Part shown: positions 45,756-54,472 of the stretch, in pieces
Layout: the number at the start of each line of letters is the position of its first letter
Numbering within the stretch: the first letter of the stretch is position 1
From: Rhizobium sp. BK196
GTDB lineage: Bacteria; Pseudomonadota; Alphaproteobacteria; Rhizobiales; Rhizobiaceae
Direction: 5' to 3'
DNA: 64,000 nucleotides
Assembly (NCBI RefSeq): GCF_014193255.1
Contig: NZ_JACHZB010000002.1
Span: forward strand, 744,001-808,000
Position numbers and translations under genes: made by a program
The notes under the pieces: model-generated
The model's input: the letters and a program-made list of their open reading frames with translations, nothing else
Told to the model about the DNA's origin: nothing
The model's database searches: none

Positions 45756-47498
45756 TTATATCACTGCCGGAACCAGGCAGATCTGTTGTTTCATGAGGCT
45801 GGCGACCGACGATCGATGACTGACGATAACAAGTGTTCGCCCCTGATATTCCTCAAGCAGAAGGGAAAGCACCCGCGCCTCGGTGGCCTCGTCGAGCGCA
45901 TTGGTGGCTTCGTCCAGGAGCAGTATCTCCGGTCGTCCGGCCAGCGCACGTGCCAGGCCAATGCGCTGCCGCTGGCCGCCCGAAAGCCTTATCGCCTCAT
46001 CGCCCAACCATTCATCGAAGCCGTAAGGCAATTTCTCTATAAACTCAGTCGCGCAGGCCATATCGGCTGCCCAACGAATGTCTTCTTCGGAAATCTCGCG
46101 ACGGAAGCGGATGTTGTCGAGGACCGAACCCTCCATAAGTTCGACATCCTGGCCCGAGACGGCCAACTGCCGCAACCAACTTGATCGTTCGATGGTCGAA
46201 AGATCCTTGCCGTCGAGAGTGATGCGACCCTCCGTCGGCTGGATGAGATCGAGAATCATGTTGAGGATCGTCGTCTTGCCAGAGCCGCTTGGGCCGATCA
46301 GCGCGGTCGTCTCGCCGACCCTGATCGAGAAGCTGACATGGCTGACAGCGGGAACGCTACCGGGCTCATAAAAGAAGGAAACGTCGTGGAAAGCGATCTC
46401 GCCTTGCAGATGTCGCAACTCTTCCCCGTCGGAAGTTTGTCGGGCATCGTTCGCTTCGGAAATTATCTTGAGAACGTTCTGCAAGGAGGCTTCCATGGAA
46501 TGAAGGCGAAGGATCTGGGAGTCGAACTCCTTGATATGCGGCTGAAGCCGGTAGAGAAGAACGGTGGCCGATAATGCTGCGCGGAAATCCACCGGAAGAA
46601 ACTGCGAGGACAAAATGATCGTCAGGATCACGCCGAATGTCAGCGCCTCGCTCAGGAGCGACGTTGCCGCGTCCAAACGGTCGGAGCGGGACATAGCTTG
46701 CCCGACATCTTTGGAAAGGGATTCAAAAATCCGCTCGTAGCGTTTTTCCAGGCCGAAGCTTTTAACCGCCTTTAACGTCTGCAGGGTGGTCCATGTTAAT
46801 TGCGCCAAATCCTCCACTGCTGAAAGAGCGGTCTCGCCGATACGTCGATAGGCATTGGCAAACAGGCCGAGCGTCAGGTTGTGGACAATACCGAAGACGA
46901 GTCCCAGCAGCGCAATCGGCCATGCCGTGACCAGCATTCCAGCGCCGAAGATAATGATGGTCCCGAGATTGATCCCAAGGCGAACAAGACTCGCATGCGC
47001 CGAAGCGACGGAATACGATTCGGCGGCGATCACATTCATCACGTCGCTGCGCTCGTAATGCTGAAAGCGCTGGAACGGGATCGTCAGGATCTTTGAATAA
47101 AGACGATGCCGGATGCGATTGCTGATCTGATGGCTGACGGTGCCCGCGATAATGGAGTTGGCAAAGCCCAGCACGATCCTGAGGACAATGGCGCAGACGA
47201 GGATGGTGATGAGCATCGGCTTCGAGATCGCGGTATCGAATTTACCGACAAATGCGGGAAGCAAACTGACTGCCGCTCCGGAAGCAGGTCCCTGCTGGCC
47301 AAGAAGGAAAACTAGGCTGACGAGAAGGGTGATTCCGACCATTTCCATTAGGCCGCTCAGGATGCCGATTACGATCATCATCGTGGTCTTCATCCGAAGC
47401 GCTGGAACGAGTTGTAGAAGCTCTCGGAAACGGGCCGCGACGACCAGATTGAAGGCGCCTGTCGGCCTGCCGGAAACGTATCTTCGCATGGTCGTCAT
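45756..47498 (-). CDS. ABC transporter, fused membrane and ATPase domains (580 aa), probable glycan/lipid-linked oligosaccharide exporter
   Basis: A half-transporter of the MsbA/PglK type. The N-terminal membrane domain has six helices (TTMMIVIGILSGLMEMVGIT; IALLGLVFGIVHNLTLGLFA). The C-terminal ATPase shows Walker A GPSGSGKTT (near residue 405), signature [20 protein letters not shown], Walker B ILLLDEATNALD, and H-loop VIVSHR. Its place between two paralogous GT2 genes, overlapping one of them by four bases (ATGA), suggests that it flips the glycan precursor made by the cluster across the inner membrane. Confidence 0.92.
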   Translation of the reverse strand: MTTMRRYVSGRPTGAFNLVVAARFRELLQLVPALRMKTTMMIVIGILSGLMEMVGITLLVSLVFLLGQQGPASGAAVSLLPAFVGKFDTAISKPMLITILVCAIVLRIVLGFANSIIAGTVSHQISNRIRHRLYSKILTIPFQRFQHYERSDVMNVIAAESYSVASAHASLVRLGINLGTIIIFGAGMLVTAWPIALLGLVFGIVHNLTLGLFANAYRRIGETALSAVEDLAQLTWTTLQTLKAVKSFGLEKRYERIFESLSKDVGQAMSRSDRLDAATSLLSEALTFGVILTIILSSQFLPVDFRAALSATVLLYRLQPHIKEFDSQILRLHSMEASLQNVLKIISEANDARQTSDGEELRHLQGEIAFHDVSFFYEPGSVPAVSHVSFSIRVGETTALIGPSGSGKTTILNMILDLIQPTEGRITLDGKDLSTIERSSWLRQLAVSGQDVELMEGSVLDNIRFRREISEEDIRWAADMACATEFIEKLPYGFDEWLGDEAIRLSGGQRQRIGLARALAGRPEILLLDEATNALDEATEARVLSLLLEEYQGRTLVIVSHRSSVASLMKQQICLVPAVI

Positions 47499-48583
47499 AC
47501 ATCACCCGCCCGCGGCGTGGCGAACCAACCTGCTCTGCCGACAGCGACTGCTTCAGCAAGATCATGGAATGATGTACCGTTTTCGGGAAGTGCGATCTTC
47601 ATAGTCCCGTCTGTTGTCGGGCGGGCAGACGGTGTTGGATGCCTTCGCAATCGATTTGCCAGTCGCCGCGCGCGACGTTTAGCCGTGCGCCAGAGGAGGC
47701 TAGTAGCATGGACAGCTAGTTTTAGAGGGAATCGTCTGGCAATCATCGGCGCCAGTTTTCTGACCTGATCTTGGTCTCCGCTAGCAATTGTCCTGTTGAA
47801 ATACCATCGCGCCGTGTCGAATTCCGCAGCGCTGGCGATTGCGGCAAGGTGTGGGTAGCGTGTCTTCACCTCTGCCATCACCAAGGCATGGGATTTCAAC
47901 ATGCGGTACGCATTGCTCGACATGTTCCCCTGACTGAACCGGTATCCGGTCAGAAAGTCAGGAACCACAGCGAAGGGGAGCTTCTCGGCGAGTGCGAGAT
48001 AAAGCTTCAGATCTTCGCATCCCTCCGCCTTTTGATCACGCAGTGCCGGATCATAGCCACCGCATGCCAGGACATCCGCACGAGGCATGAGCGGCGTGCT
48101 GCCGTTGCCGATAAAGTTTTCCAAAACCATGATTTCGAACACGTCGCCTTTGTACAGCACCGGCTTCGAATGGTTGAATATCACATCATCAGCGTCGATT
48201 GCCGCATACCAGTTGTAGGCGACCGCTCGTCCTTCGGGAAAATTCCCCAATGCTTGGACTTGCAATTCGATCTTGCAGGGGTGCCAGAGGTCGTCGGCAT
48301 CGATTGGGGCAATATAGCTGCCGGCCGCTTCGCGGATTGCGAAGTTGCGGGCGCGAGCCACGCCGCCGTTTTCTTGTCTCAGGACCCTGATGCGGGAATC
48401 TTGAAGGCGATATTCGGTTGCCAGTTCGTATGTTCCGTCCTGCGAACCATCGTCGACCACGATGATTTCGAGGCGTTCATAGGTCTGGTTCGATACACTC
48501 TCAAGCGTGTCGATAAGCGTTTTCTCGGCATTGTAAGCCGGAATGACCACCGTGACCAAAGGGAGAAAGGACGCGTTCATCAC
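47495..48583 (-). CDS. Family 2 glycosyltransferase (362 aa)
   Basis: A GT-A fold enzyme: TVVIPAYNAEKTLIDTLESV, EIIVVDDGSQDGTYELATEY, and the acidic motif PIDADDLWHP. A further motif is EGCEDLKLYLALAEKLPFAV. It is paralogous to the enzyme at 44597-45745. Its stop codon overlaps the ABC exporter start and it begins three bases after the stop of the trifunctional gene, so the cluster is one transcription unit. Confidence 0.93.
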   Translation of the reverse strand: MMNASFLPLVTVVIPAYNAEKTLIDTLESVSNQTYERLEIIVVDDGSQDGTYELATEYRLQDSRIRVLRQENGGVARARNFAIREAAGSYIAPIDADDLWHPCKIELQVQALGNFPEGRAVAYNWYAAIDADDVIFNHSKPVLYKGDVFEIMVLENFIGNGSTPLMPRADVLACGGYDPALRDQKAEGCEDLKLYLALAEKLPFAVVPDFLTGYRFSQGNMSSNAYRMLKSHALVMAEVKTRYPHLAAIASAAEFDTARWYFNRTIASGDQDQVRKLAPMIARRFPLKLAVHATSLLWRTAKRRARRLANRLRRHPTPSARPTTDGTMKIALPENGTSFHDLAEAVAVGRAGWFATPRAGDV

Positions 48584-48586
48584 TTG

Positions 48587-51500
48587 CTATCCAATGAACG
48601 CATCGGGTTGGCCCATCAGTTCCGCAAAAGCCGTAAGCGGAAGGTCGCCGCGAACTTCGAGGCGCGGCAGGAAAAGTGCAGGGTCGGAAGAGCTCACCCT
48701 TGAGGCCTTTGTCGAAAAGCCGATCTCGTAACCGGTGTGAGCGAGAATGCTGGGGACGCGGAAATCGGTGCAGCCGAAGGGAAGGGCGATTGACTTGACA
48801 GCCTCCCCTAGCTGGCTTTCCAGCGCATTACGCGATAAAGCCGCTTCGCCGAGCAACGTGGCATTGTCGAGGGAGCTTGCCGGCCTGTGCGACGCCAGAT
48901 GAGATCCGAAGCAAATTCCTTGCCGGTGCAGCATCTGAATATCGGCCCAGGACATCAGCGGGGCTGGCTCCCCATAGGCGGCATCCCAATCCGACCGGCC
49001 GCCGACCTTGTCTGTCACCACGAAAACCTCCGCGCCGAACCCGTTCTCAGCCAGAATAGGGAAGGCGTCGGTGAGAAAATCGAGATAGGCGTCGTCAAAG
49101 GTCAGGACGACGGGACGTCCTTGGATGGGTTTGCCGTCGCGCAATAGAGCGGCCAGGCCCTGAGCCGTTAGAGTATAATAGCCCTCCCGCCGGAGAAACT
49201 GCATCTGCTTGCGGAAGACCTCCGGCGCAACCCGAAATCGACGGAGGGCGTCCGGCCCGTCGAGCGCAATTCTATGATACATGAGTACAGGAACCGAAGT
49301 CGTGACCTCGTTCATCCATGCCGCCCCGCGATCAACGCCGGTCGGTCCCCAGATGATGTGCTTGGCCACATCGGCATCGAGAGGGACGCCATGGGTTTCG
49401 ATCCGCACGCTCGGTGTTGCAGCCTTGCGCCTTGCGAACCGATGGACCGCGTAAAGTTCGGTCTCGATCGTTTCTTCCAGCACCAGATCAGGCAGGTTCG
49501 CCAGAACCTTCTTGATCGTGCCAACGCCAAACGGGTTGTCCCAGTCGAAACCGGTTCTATCGGGTTCATCGCGACGGATATGCGCATGTGCTGTGACAAG
49601 GCAGCCGCCCGGTCTCAGGGCCGCCGCGATCTTCCGGCATACCTGTTCCAGGATCTTCTCATCGTCCATGTAGTATAGGACCTCCGAGCAGACGATCAGA
49701 TCCTGCCCGGGCGGAAGTTCGCTCTCAACGAAATCCAGGACGCGAAACTCGGTGTTCTTAGAGTTCCGACATCTCTCGGATGCCCTCTCGATGGCGCGAC
49801 GGGAAATATCCGTTGCCGTCAGGAAACCGACCTTCTGTGCAAGTTTTGCTGTGAATATCCCTTCCGCGCAGGCGAGCTCGAGCGCTCTATCAACCCCCTC
49901 GGGAATAAGGCTCAGTGTCTGCTCATATTTAACCTGCTCGTAGACAGAGAGGTAGTTCCACGGGTCCGGACGCTCAAAAACGCGTTCCCAATACTCCTCT
50001 TTCGTTGCAACCTCCGGCAGAACCGCCAGCATGTTTCCCTTTTCGCGAGGCGCCTCGCTCGTCTCGGCAACCGGCCCGGCGAATTTCTGCTCGGAGAATG
50101 AAAGCACCTCCAACAAGCGCGCGTCATTGTCCCCAGACACCTTCGCCGCAGAGTTGATGAGCACGTTCCGGCGTATTGCATAGGAGAGCTGATTGAGCTG
50201 CCGCCGGCGCCCCCGTCGCCGCCGGACGATTTTGCCCAGCACCCTGATGTTGCGAACGGCTTCGACTGCCCAGGAGCGCGCATAGGAAAAGGTCGACGGC
50301 GCAGGCACGTGATCTCCGGCCCACAGTTCATCGATGATGAGCCTGAGTTGAGCGCGAACAGAGAGGTCTCCCCACAGGGGGCCGACATAGGACCCCACAT
50401 GTCGCCCTGCGGAAAAGACCTGCAGCAACAGCGTGTCGGCGTCGTCCACCTTGGCGACAGGCATTAGTTTGCCGGTATCGACGACAGCCACCTGCAGATG
50501 CTCAAGTATGAAGGAGCGTGACATATCCGCTGCCGAGACCGACCAGACAAAGAGTTCTTTCAGCCGCCGCCCGGTCCCGGGCAGCGAGTGCTGCTCAATC
50601 AGTCGAACAATTTCGAAAAACGCTGGTTTCCATTGCTCCTGCAGATCGAGAATATCGGCGGCATGCGCAACTGCCAGACCTGTTTGCAATCCATGCAATA
50701 TCACTGCGGCGAGTAAGCCTTCATAACCCGCGGCGTTAGGAAATTCCGGAAGAAGCTCTGCTAGCGCGGCTAGATCGGCTCCCACGCACAGGTTTGCTGA
50801 AGCGGCCCAAGCGAGCATTCGCAATTGCGCGACAGCCGGTACCGTCCACGGTGCATGCTCATCGTTCGCCGACGGATTTCCATTCATGCGCAGGACCTGG
50901 GCCCTGCTTGTAACCCGGATCGTATCCCTTACCAATTTATAGGGATCGCCCGAGAGCGAACCAGCCTTCATACGATAGAAGGCAAGGCATTGGTCGACCT
51001 GCCTGAATTCAGCTCCTGCAAACGCGATGCGAAGCCAGAGATCCCAGTCCTCGCAGGTTTGCAGCTCGGTATCCATACCGCCAAGCCGGACGAAAAGGTC
51101 CTTGGGAAAAACCACTGCATGAATGGCCAGGGCGCAAAATAACGAGAATTCCCGCTTAGCCCGATCGCCCACCAGATTGGGGGGCGTCTCGATCTCCAGC
51201 ATCCGACCATCCGGCGTCACACGCCGATAGCTGCAGAAGGCGATCACCGGCTGAGGGCCTTTCACGGCAACAGGCAACATGCTTTCGATGAAAGCCGGAT
51301 CCAGCCAGTCGTCCGCATCGAGCATGCAGAGAAGAGGAGCGGCAGCAAACCCGGCTGCCGCGTTGCGCGCCGCAGCCGCGCCGGCATTCGCCTGACGATG
51401 GATCAGTATTCGGCTGTCCGCTTTTGCAAAGCCTTCGAGGAGATCCCAAGTCTTGTCTTTCGATCCGTCATCGATGACCACGGCCTGCCAGTTCGACACC

Positions 51501-51598
51501 GACTGTTTTTGCAGACTGACTAGGCAGTCGGACAGCGTATCCGCAGCGTTATAGGCGGGGATGAGGAACGATATGTCCGGCTTCGATGCGGTTACCAT
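48587..51598 (-). CDS. Trifunctional fusion: GT2 glycosyltransferase, SAM methyltransferase and polysaccharide deacetylase (1003 aa)
   Basis: Three enzyme domains in one open frame. Residues ~7-235: GT2 (FLIPAYNAADTLSDCLVSLQ, AVVIDDGSKDKTWDLLEGFA, LDADDWLDP). Residues ~540-700: class I SAM methyltransferase of the NodS-like type (ALELACAEGIFTAKLAQKVG, then LIVCSEVLYYMDDEKILEQV). Residues ~795-1003: NodB-type polysaccharide deacetylase with VPVLMYHRI, TFDDAYLDF (near 832) and the second metal motif HLASH. A region (~240-530) of unknown fold links the first two. I place the start at 51598 (MVTASKP), which overlaps the preceding gene's stop by seven bases; the frame stays open to 51703 without family similarity. 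No membrane helix is seen. Confidence 0.9.
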   Translation of the reverse strand: MVTASKPDISFLIPAYNAADTLSDCLVSLQKQSVSNWQAVVIDDGSKDKTWDLLEGFAKADSRILIHRQANAGAAAARNAAAGFAAAPLLCMLDADDWLDPAFIESMLPVAVKGPQPVIAFCSYRRVTPDGRMLEIETPPNLVGDRAKREFSLFCALAIHAVVFPKDLFVRLGGMDTELQTCEDWDLWLRIAFAGAEFRQVDQCLAFYRMKAGSLSGDPYKLVRDTIRVTSRAQVLRMNGNPSANDEHAPWTVPAVAQLRMLAWAASANLCVGADLAALAELLPEFPNAAGYEGLLAAVILHGLQTGLAVAHAADILDLQEQWKPAFFEIVRLIEQHSLPGTGRRLKELFVWSVSAADMSRSFILEHLQVAVVDTGKLMPVAKVDDADTLLLQVFSAGRHVGSYVGPLWGDLSVRAQLRLIIDELWAGDHVPAPSTFSYARSWAVEAVRNIRVLGKIVRRRRGRRRQLNQLSYAIRRNVLINSAAKVSGDNDARLLEVLSFSEQKFAGPVAETSEAPREKGNMLAVLPEVATKEEYWERVFERPDPWNYLSVYEQVKYEQTLSLIPEGVDRALELACAEGIFTAKLAQKVGFLTATDISRRAIERASERCRNSKNTEFRVLDFVESELPPGQDLIVCSEVLYYMDDEKILEQVCRKIAAALRPGGCLVTAHAHIRRDEPDRTGFDWDNPFGVGTIKKVLANLPDLVLEETIETELYAVHRFARRKAATPSVRIETHGVPLDADVAKHIIWGPTGVDRGAAWMNEVTTSVPVLMYHRIALDGPDALRRFRVAPEVFRKQMQFLRREGYYTLTAQGLAALLRDGKPIQGRPVVLTFDDAYLDFLTDAFPILAENGFGAEVFVVTDKVGGRSDWDAAYGEPAPLMSWADIQMLHRQGICFGSHLASHRPASSLDNATLLGEAALSRNALESQLGEAVKSIALPFGCTDFRVPSILAHTGYEIGFSTKASRVSSSDPALFLPRLEVRGDLPLTAFAELMGQPDAFIG

Positions 51599-52770
51599 GC
51601 CGGCGTCTTCCAGCGGCGAAGGACATACCACGCGCCGTTCAGGCACCCCAGTATTTCGTCCCTGAGAAAGATGTTGTCCGACGTTGCTTCCTTGCGCAGC
51701 CATTTCCCGAACTTTTGAAGATAGTGTTTAGGCAACGAGACAAGGATGCGCCACAGATTACCCAGGTTTCCGGTGTTCTGATACTGGACCAGCAAGGCCG
51801 CCACGTGACCGCTCATATATTGACGTATCTGTTTGGCGAGACCCTTCATCTCCTTGCGATGGAAATGCCAGGAAACCGCCGTCGGCTCGTAGCGGCAAGT
51901 GCCGCCGTGATGGAGAAGGCGATTCCAGAACTCGGAATCTCCCGAACACCCTGCCGCACCCATGTCCAGTCGCACGTCGAACAATCCTATATCGTCGAAT
52001 ACCTGTCGCCGGAATGCCTGGCTTGCACCCGCGCCGATCAGCCAGGCAGGCGCCACGAATGGCGCGCTCTGGCGATAGAAGTCCGGACCGAAGTCCCGAC
52101 GCTTATAGCCTCTGCCAAATCCCCAATGGGTTTCGAATATCAGCTGCGCGGGCGTGGAAAGCTCTCCGGGAAGGACAAGGCCGGTAACGCATCCAACCTC
52201 GGGCCGGTCAAAGGCCTTCATCAGGTTCTCCAGCCAACGTTCGTGCAGGACAACGTCGTCATCTGTGAACGCCAGGAACTCGGTCTTTGCCGCGCGTACG
52301 GCGGCATTGCGGGCGTAATCCAGCCCGACCCTGTTCTCGCGTACATAGGTCGCGCCGGACGCCTCCACGATGCGGCGCGTGTCATCACCGGCTGAGGCGT
52401 TGTCGACGACGATGACCTCAACCGGAGGCAGAGACTGCCTGGGGATTGACGCGAGGCATCTGGCCAGTTCATCCGGCCGATCTTTGGTGCAGATCAGGAG
52501 GCTGACGTCGCGGTTCCTGATCGGCGCCTGCATCACATTCCGAGCGTGTTGTATGGTCTCCGGCAACACGGCGCGCGCAGCCAGAGCGCCCAGGTTTTCT
52601 GATCCCTCGATATAAGCCTGGCCGACGGGAAGGCCGTCGGAGACGAAGACGACGAGGCCTGCGCCGATCACGGGAGCACTGGCACCAACAGCATCTGACA
52701 AAAGATCGACGTATCGGATAGGCACAGGAAAGACGTTGTCTTTCATGTCACTCGGTATGAGGTCCCTCAT
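51592..52770 (-). CDS. Family 2 glycosyltransferase (392 aa)
   Basis: The GT-A core begins at about residue 88: VSLLICTKDRPDELARCLAS, VEVIVVDNASAGDDTRRIVE, the acidic motif AFTDDDVVLHERWLENLMKA, and a second at GAAGCSGDSEFWNRLLHHGG. The ~85-residue N-terminal extension (FPVPIRYVDLLSDAV) is not a transmembrane segment and may mediate complex formation. It is in the glycan operon, 39 bases after the SDR gene. A start at the second Met (residue 9) is possible. Confidence 0.92.
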   Translation of the reverse strand: MRDLIPSDMKDNVFPVPIRYVDLLSDAVGASAPVIGAGLVVFVSDGLPVGQAYIEGSENLGALAARAVLPETIQHARNVMQAPIRNRDVSLLICTKDRPDELARCLASIPRQSLPPVEVIVVDNASAGDDTRRIVEASGATYVRENRVGLDYARNAAVRAAKTEFLAFTDDDVVLHERWLENLMKAFDRPEVGCVTGLVLPGELSTPAQLIFETHWGFGRGYKRRDFGPDFYRQSAPFVAPAWLIGAGASQAFRRQVFDDIGLFDVRLDMGAAGCSGDSEFWNRLLHHGGTCRYEPTAVSWHFHRKEMKGLAKQIRQYMSGHVAALLVQYQNTGNLGNLWRILVSLPKHYLQKFGKWLRKEATSDNIFLRDEILGCLNGAWYVLRRWKTPAW

Positions 52771-52809
52771 TGCTACTCTCTGCGCCAGAGGCCGGTGAAC
52801 CGTTTAGCG

Positions 52810-53799
52810 TCATGCCTCGGCCTGCTGGCGGAAGTTCGCCTCGGCCGGCCCTGCTGCAATTTTCATGTCCTCCCTGAACCAGTTCAGAGTCTTTGCAACA
52901 CCCTCCTCATAGCTGATTTTGCATGACCATTCGGGCATGACATGATTTGCATTTGTCAGGTCTGGCCGCCGGTTTGTGGGATCGTCCGGAGGTGATGGCT
53001 CAAAGACGATCGGAACACCGCCCATCAGGCGTGAGACGTATTGTGCCACTTCCAGGACCGCGATTTCCCTGTCGTTCCCGATGTTAAGCGGGCCCCTGTA
53101 ATCCGTTTCGTTCATCCAGAAATAACGCGCGAATCCGTCAATGATGTCGTCGACATAGCCCCAGCTGCGAGATTGGAGGCCATCCCCGAACACCGTAATG
53201 GGCCTGCCGGTCAGGGCCTGGGCAATGAAATTGGAGACGGCTCGTCCGTCTTCCGGCCGCGTTCTCGGTCCGTATACGTTGAAGGGCCGAACGATTTTAA
53301 CGTCCAGCCCCTGCGTGCGCTGCATCTCGAACAGCAAGGACTCGGTGCAGCGTTTGCTTTCGTCGTAGGAAGAGCGTGGCCCGGTGCAATCAACCTGGCC
53401 TTTATAGGATTCCGGCTGCGGCGAGACGAGCGGATCGCCATAGACTTCTGAGGACGAGGTGAAGCAGAAGCGGCCGCCTTTCTTCAGAAGGTCCAGCAGA
53501 CGGAATGCTCCAATGAGATTTGCCGAAATGGTCCTCTTGGGGTCCCTCATATACCACGGCGGCGAAGCCGGAGAAGCGAGGTGATAAACTTCGTCAAACT
53601 TGTCCGAAGTTTGAAGGTCTTCCACGTCGGATCGAACGAAATGGAAGCGGGGATCTCGAATGTGGGAAATATTTGCCGCATGGCCGGTCCAAAGATTATC
53701 GACGACGACGAGCTTTTCGATGTCGGTCCGATTTAAAAGCCTGTCGCACAAATGTGATCCGAGAAAACCGGCGCCGCCTGCTACAAGCACTTTCTTCAT
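52810..53799 (-). CDS. NAD-dependent epimerase/dehydratase, probable UDP-glucuronate decarboxylase (329 aa)
   Basis: An extended SDR: nucleotide-binding GGAGFLGSHL at 8-17, catalytic Ser/Thr near 115, Tyr145 and Lys149 (SSYDESKR). Features such as YHLASPASPP, FCFTSSSEVYGDP, IVRPFNVYGPRTRPEDGRA, and SWGYVDDIIDGFARYF match UDP-xylose synthases (UXS). The likely product is UDP-xylose for the glycosyltransferases of the cluster. It is the first gene of the operon. A sister activity such as a dTDP-glucose dehydratase is less likely, given the SPASPP motif. Confidence 0.9.
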   Translation of the reverse strand: MKKVLVAGGAGFLGSHLCDRLLNRTDIEKLVVVDNLWTGHAANISHIRDPRFHFVRSDVEDLQTSDKFDEVYHLASPASPPWYMRDPKRTISANLIGAFRLLDLLKKGGRFCFTSSSEVYGDPLVSPQPESYKGQVDCTGPRSSYDESKRCTESLLFEMQRTQGLDVKIVRPFNVYGPRTRPEDGRAVSNFIAQALTGRPITVFGDGLQSRSWGYVDDIIDGFARYFWMNETDYRGPLNIGNDREIAVLEVAQYVSRLMGGVPIVFEPSPPDDPTNRRPDLTNANHVMPEWSCKISYEEGVAKTLNWFREDMKIAAGPAEANFRQQAEA

Positions 53800-54472
53800 G
53801 ACTTCTCCTGCGGATCGCGTGTTGCCTATTAGAGCAGTTAGAACTGAGAAAGCTCGTCAATAACTGCGACGTTTTTCAAGAACTTAACCTTAAGATCCCT
53901 CGTTAACGAAAGTAATTATAGTAAATCGGTATCGGGAATACCTCCGTCGAATTTCCGACCCTTCATCGCGCGTGGCGCAATGATCAACGGCTGAAATGAG
54001 AAAGGCTGCCTTCGATGTTGCCGCACCCCGATCCGTGATAACAGCGCTCGCCAAGCTTAAACTCCATCTAGCAGCCGTCTTAGAGGATCGCTTTCGACGC
54101 ACATACGCTGTCCTCGATTGCAAGCAACAGGGGTGTTTAGCTTTTTTGTGCGCTGCAGAACACGGACTTTAGTCTGATATGATCTACTTCATCCGAAGTA
54201 GACAGAGGCGATCAACGAACCTGAGATATGCTTTCCATACTGCGCGTAATTCATGGTTGAATCTTTCGGGAGGAGTGTTCGACTTGAACAACAAGTTTCA
54301 CCCGATCCAGTTCGCTGCACCCGAAATAAAGACGTGGCTCTCCTGTTCCGACATAGGTCGGAACTCGTCTCAACAGGCGGAACCTCGTTCTCTTGACAGA
54401 ACCGTTCTCGCCGTTATTCTATTATAAAAATCAAGATAACATAATTGTGGAACACTAAACCGGGAGCATGAA
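53800..54472. other. 673-base intergenic region between the glycan cluster and the amidohydrolase importer operon
   Basis: No gene supported. It holds two perfect stem-loops: TCTACTTC-ATCC-GAAGTAGA (54183-54202) and GTTCCGAC-ATAG-GTCGGAAC (54345-54364). Base composition is clearly more AT-rich than the genes around it, especially at 53860-53940 and 54415-54450. It must contain the divergent promoters of both operons. No regulator gene lies here. Confidence 0.6.
54393..54426 (+). promoter_or_regulatory. Candidate promoter of the amidohydrolase importer operon
   Basis: The perfect -35 hexamer TTGACA (54393-54398; CTTGAC in the rhizobial form) is followed by an AT-rich block ATTCTATTATAAAAA, offering a -10 at about 17-21 bases spacing. 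It lies about 50 to 80 bases before the first ATG. The exact -10 is uncertain. Confidence 0.4.

Noticed and set aside
48587..51598. A nodulation gene island (nodABC-like locus).
   Set aside because: The GT2, methyltransferase and deacetylase domains are fused and only family-level similar; no nodA acyltransferase, nodD regulator or nod box is visible nearby.
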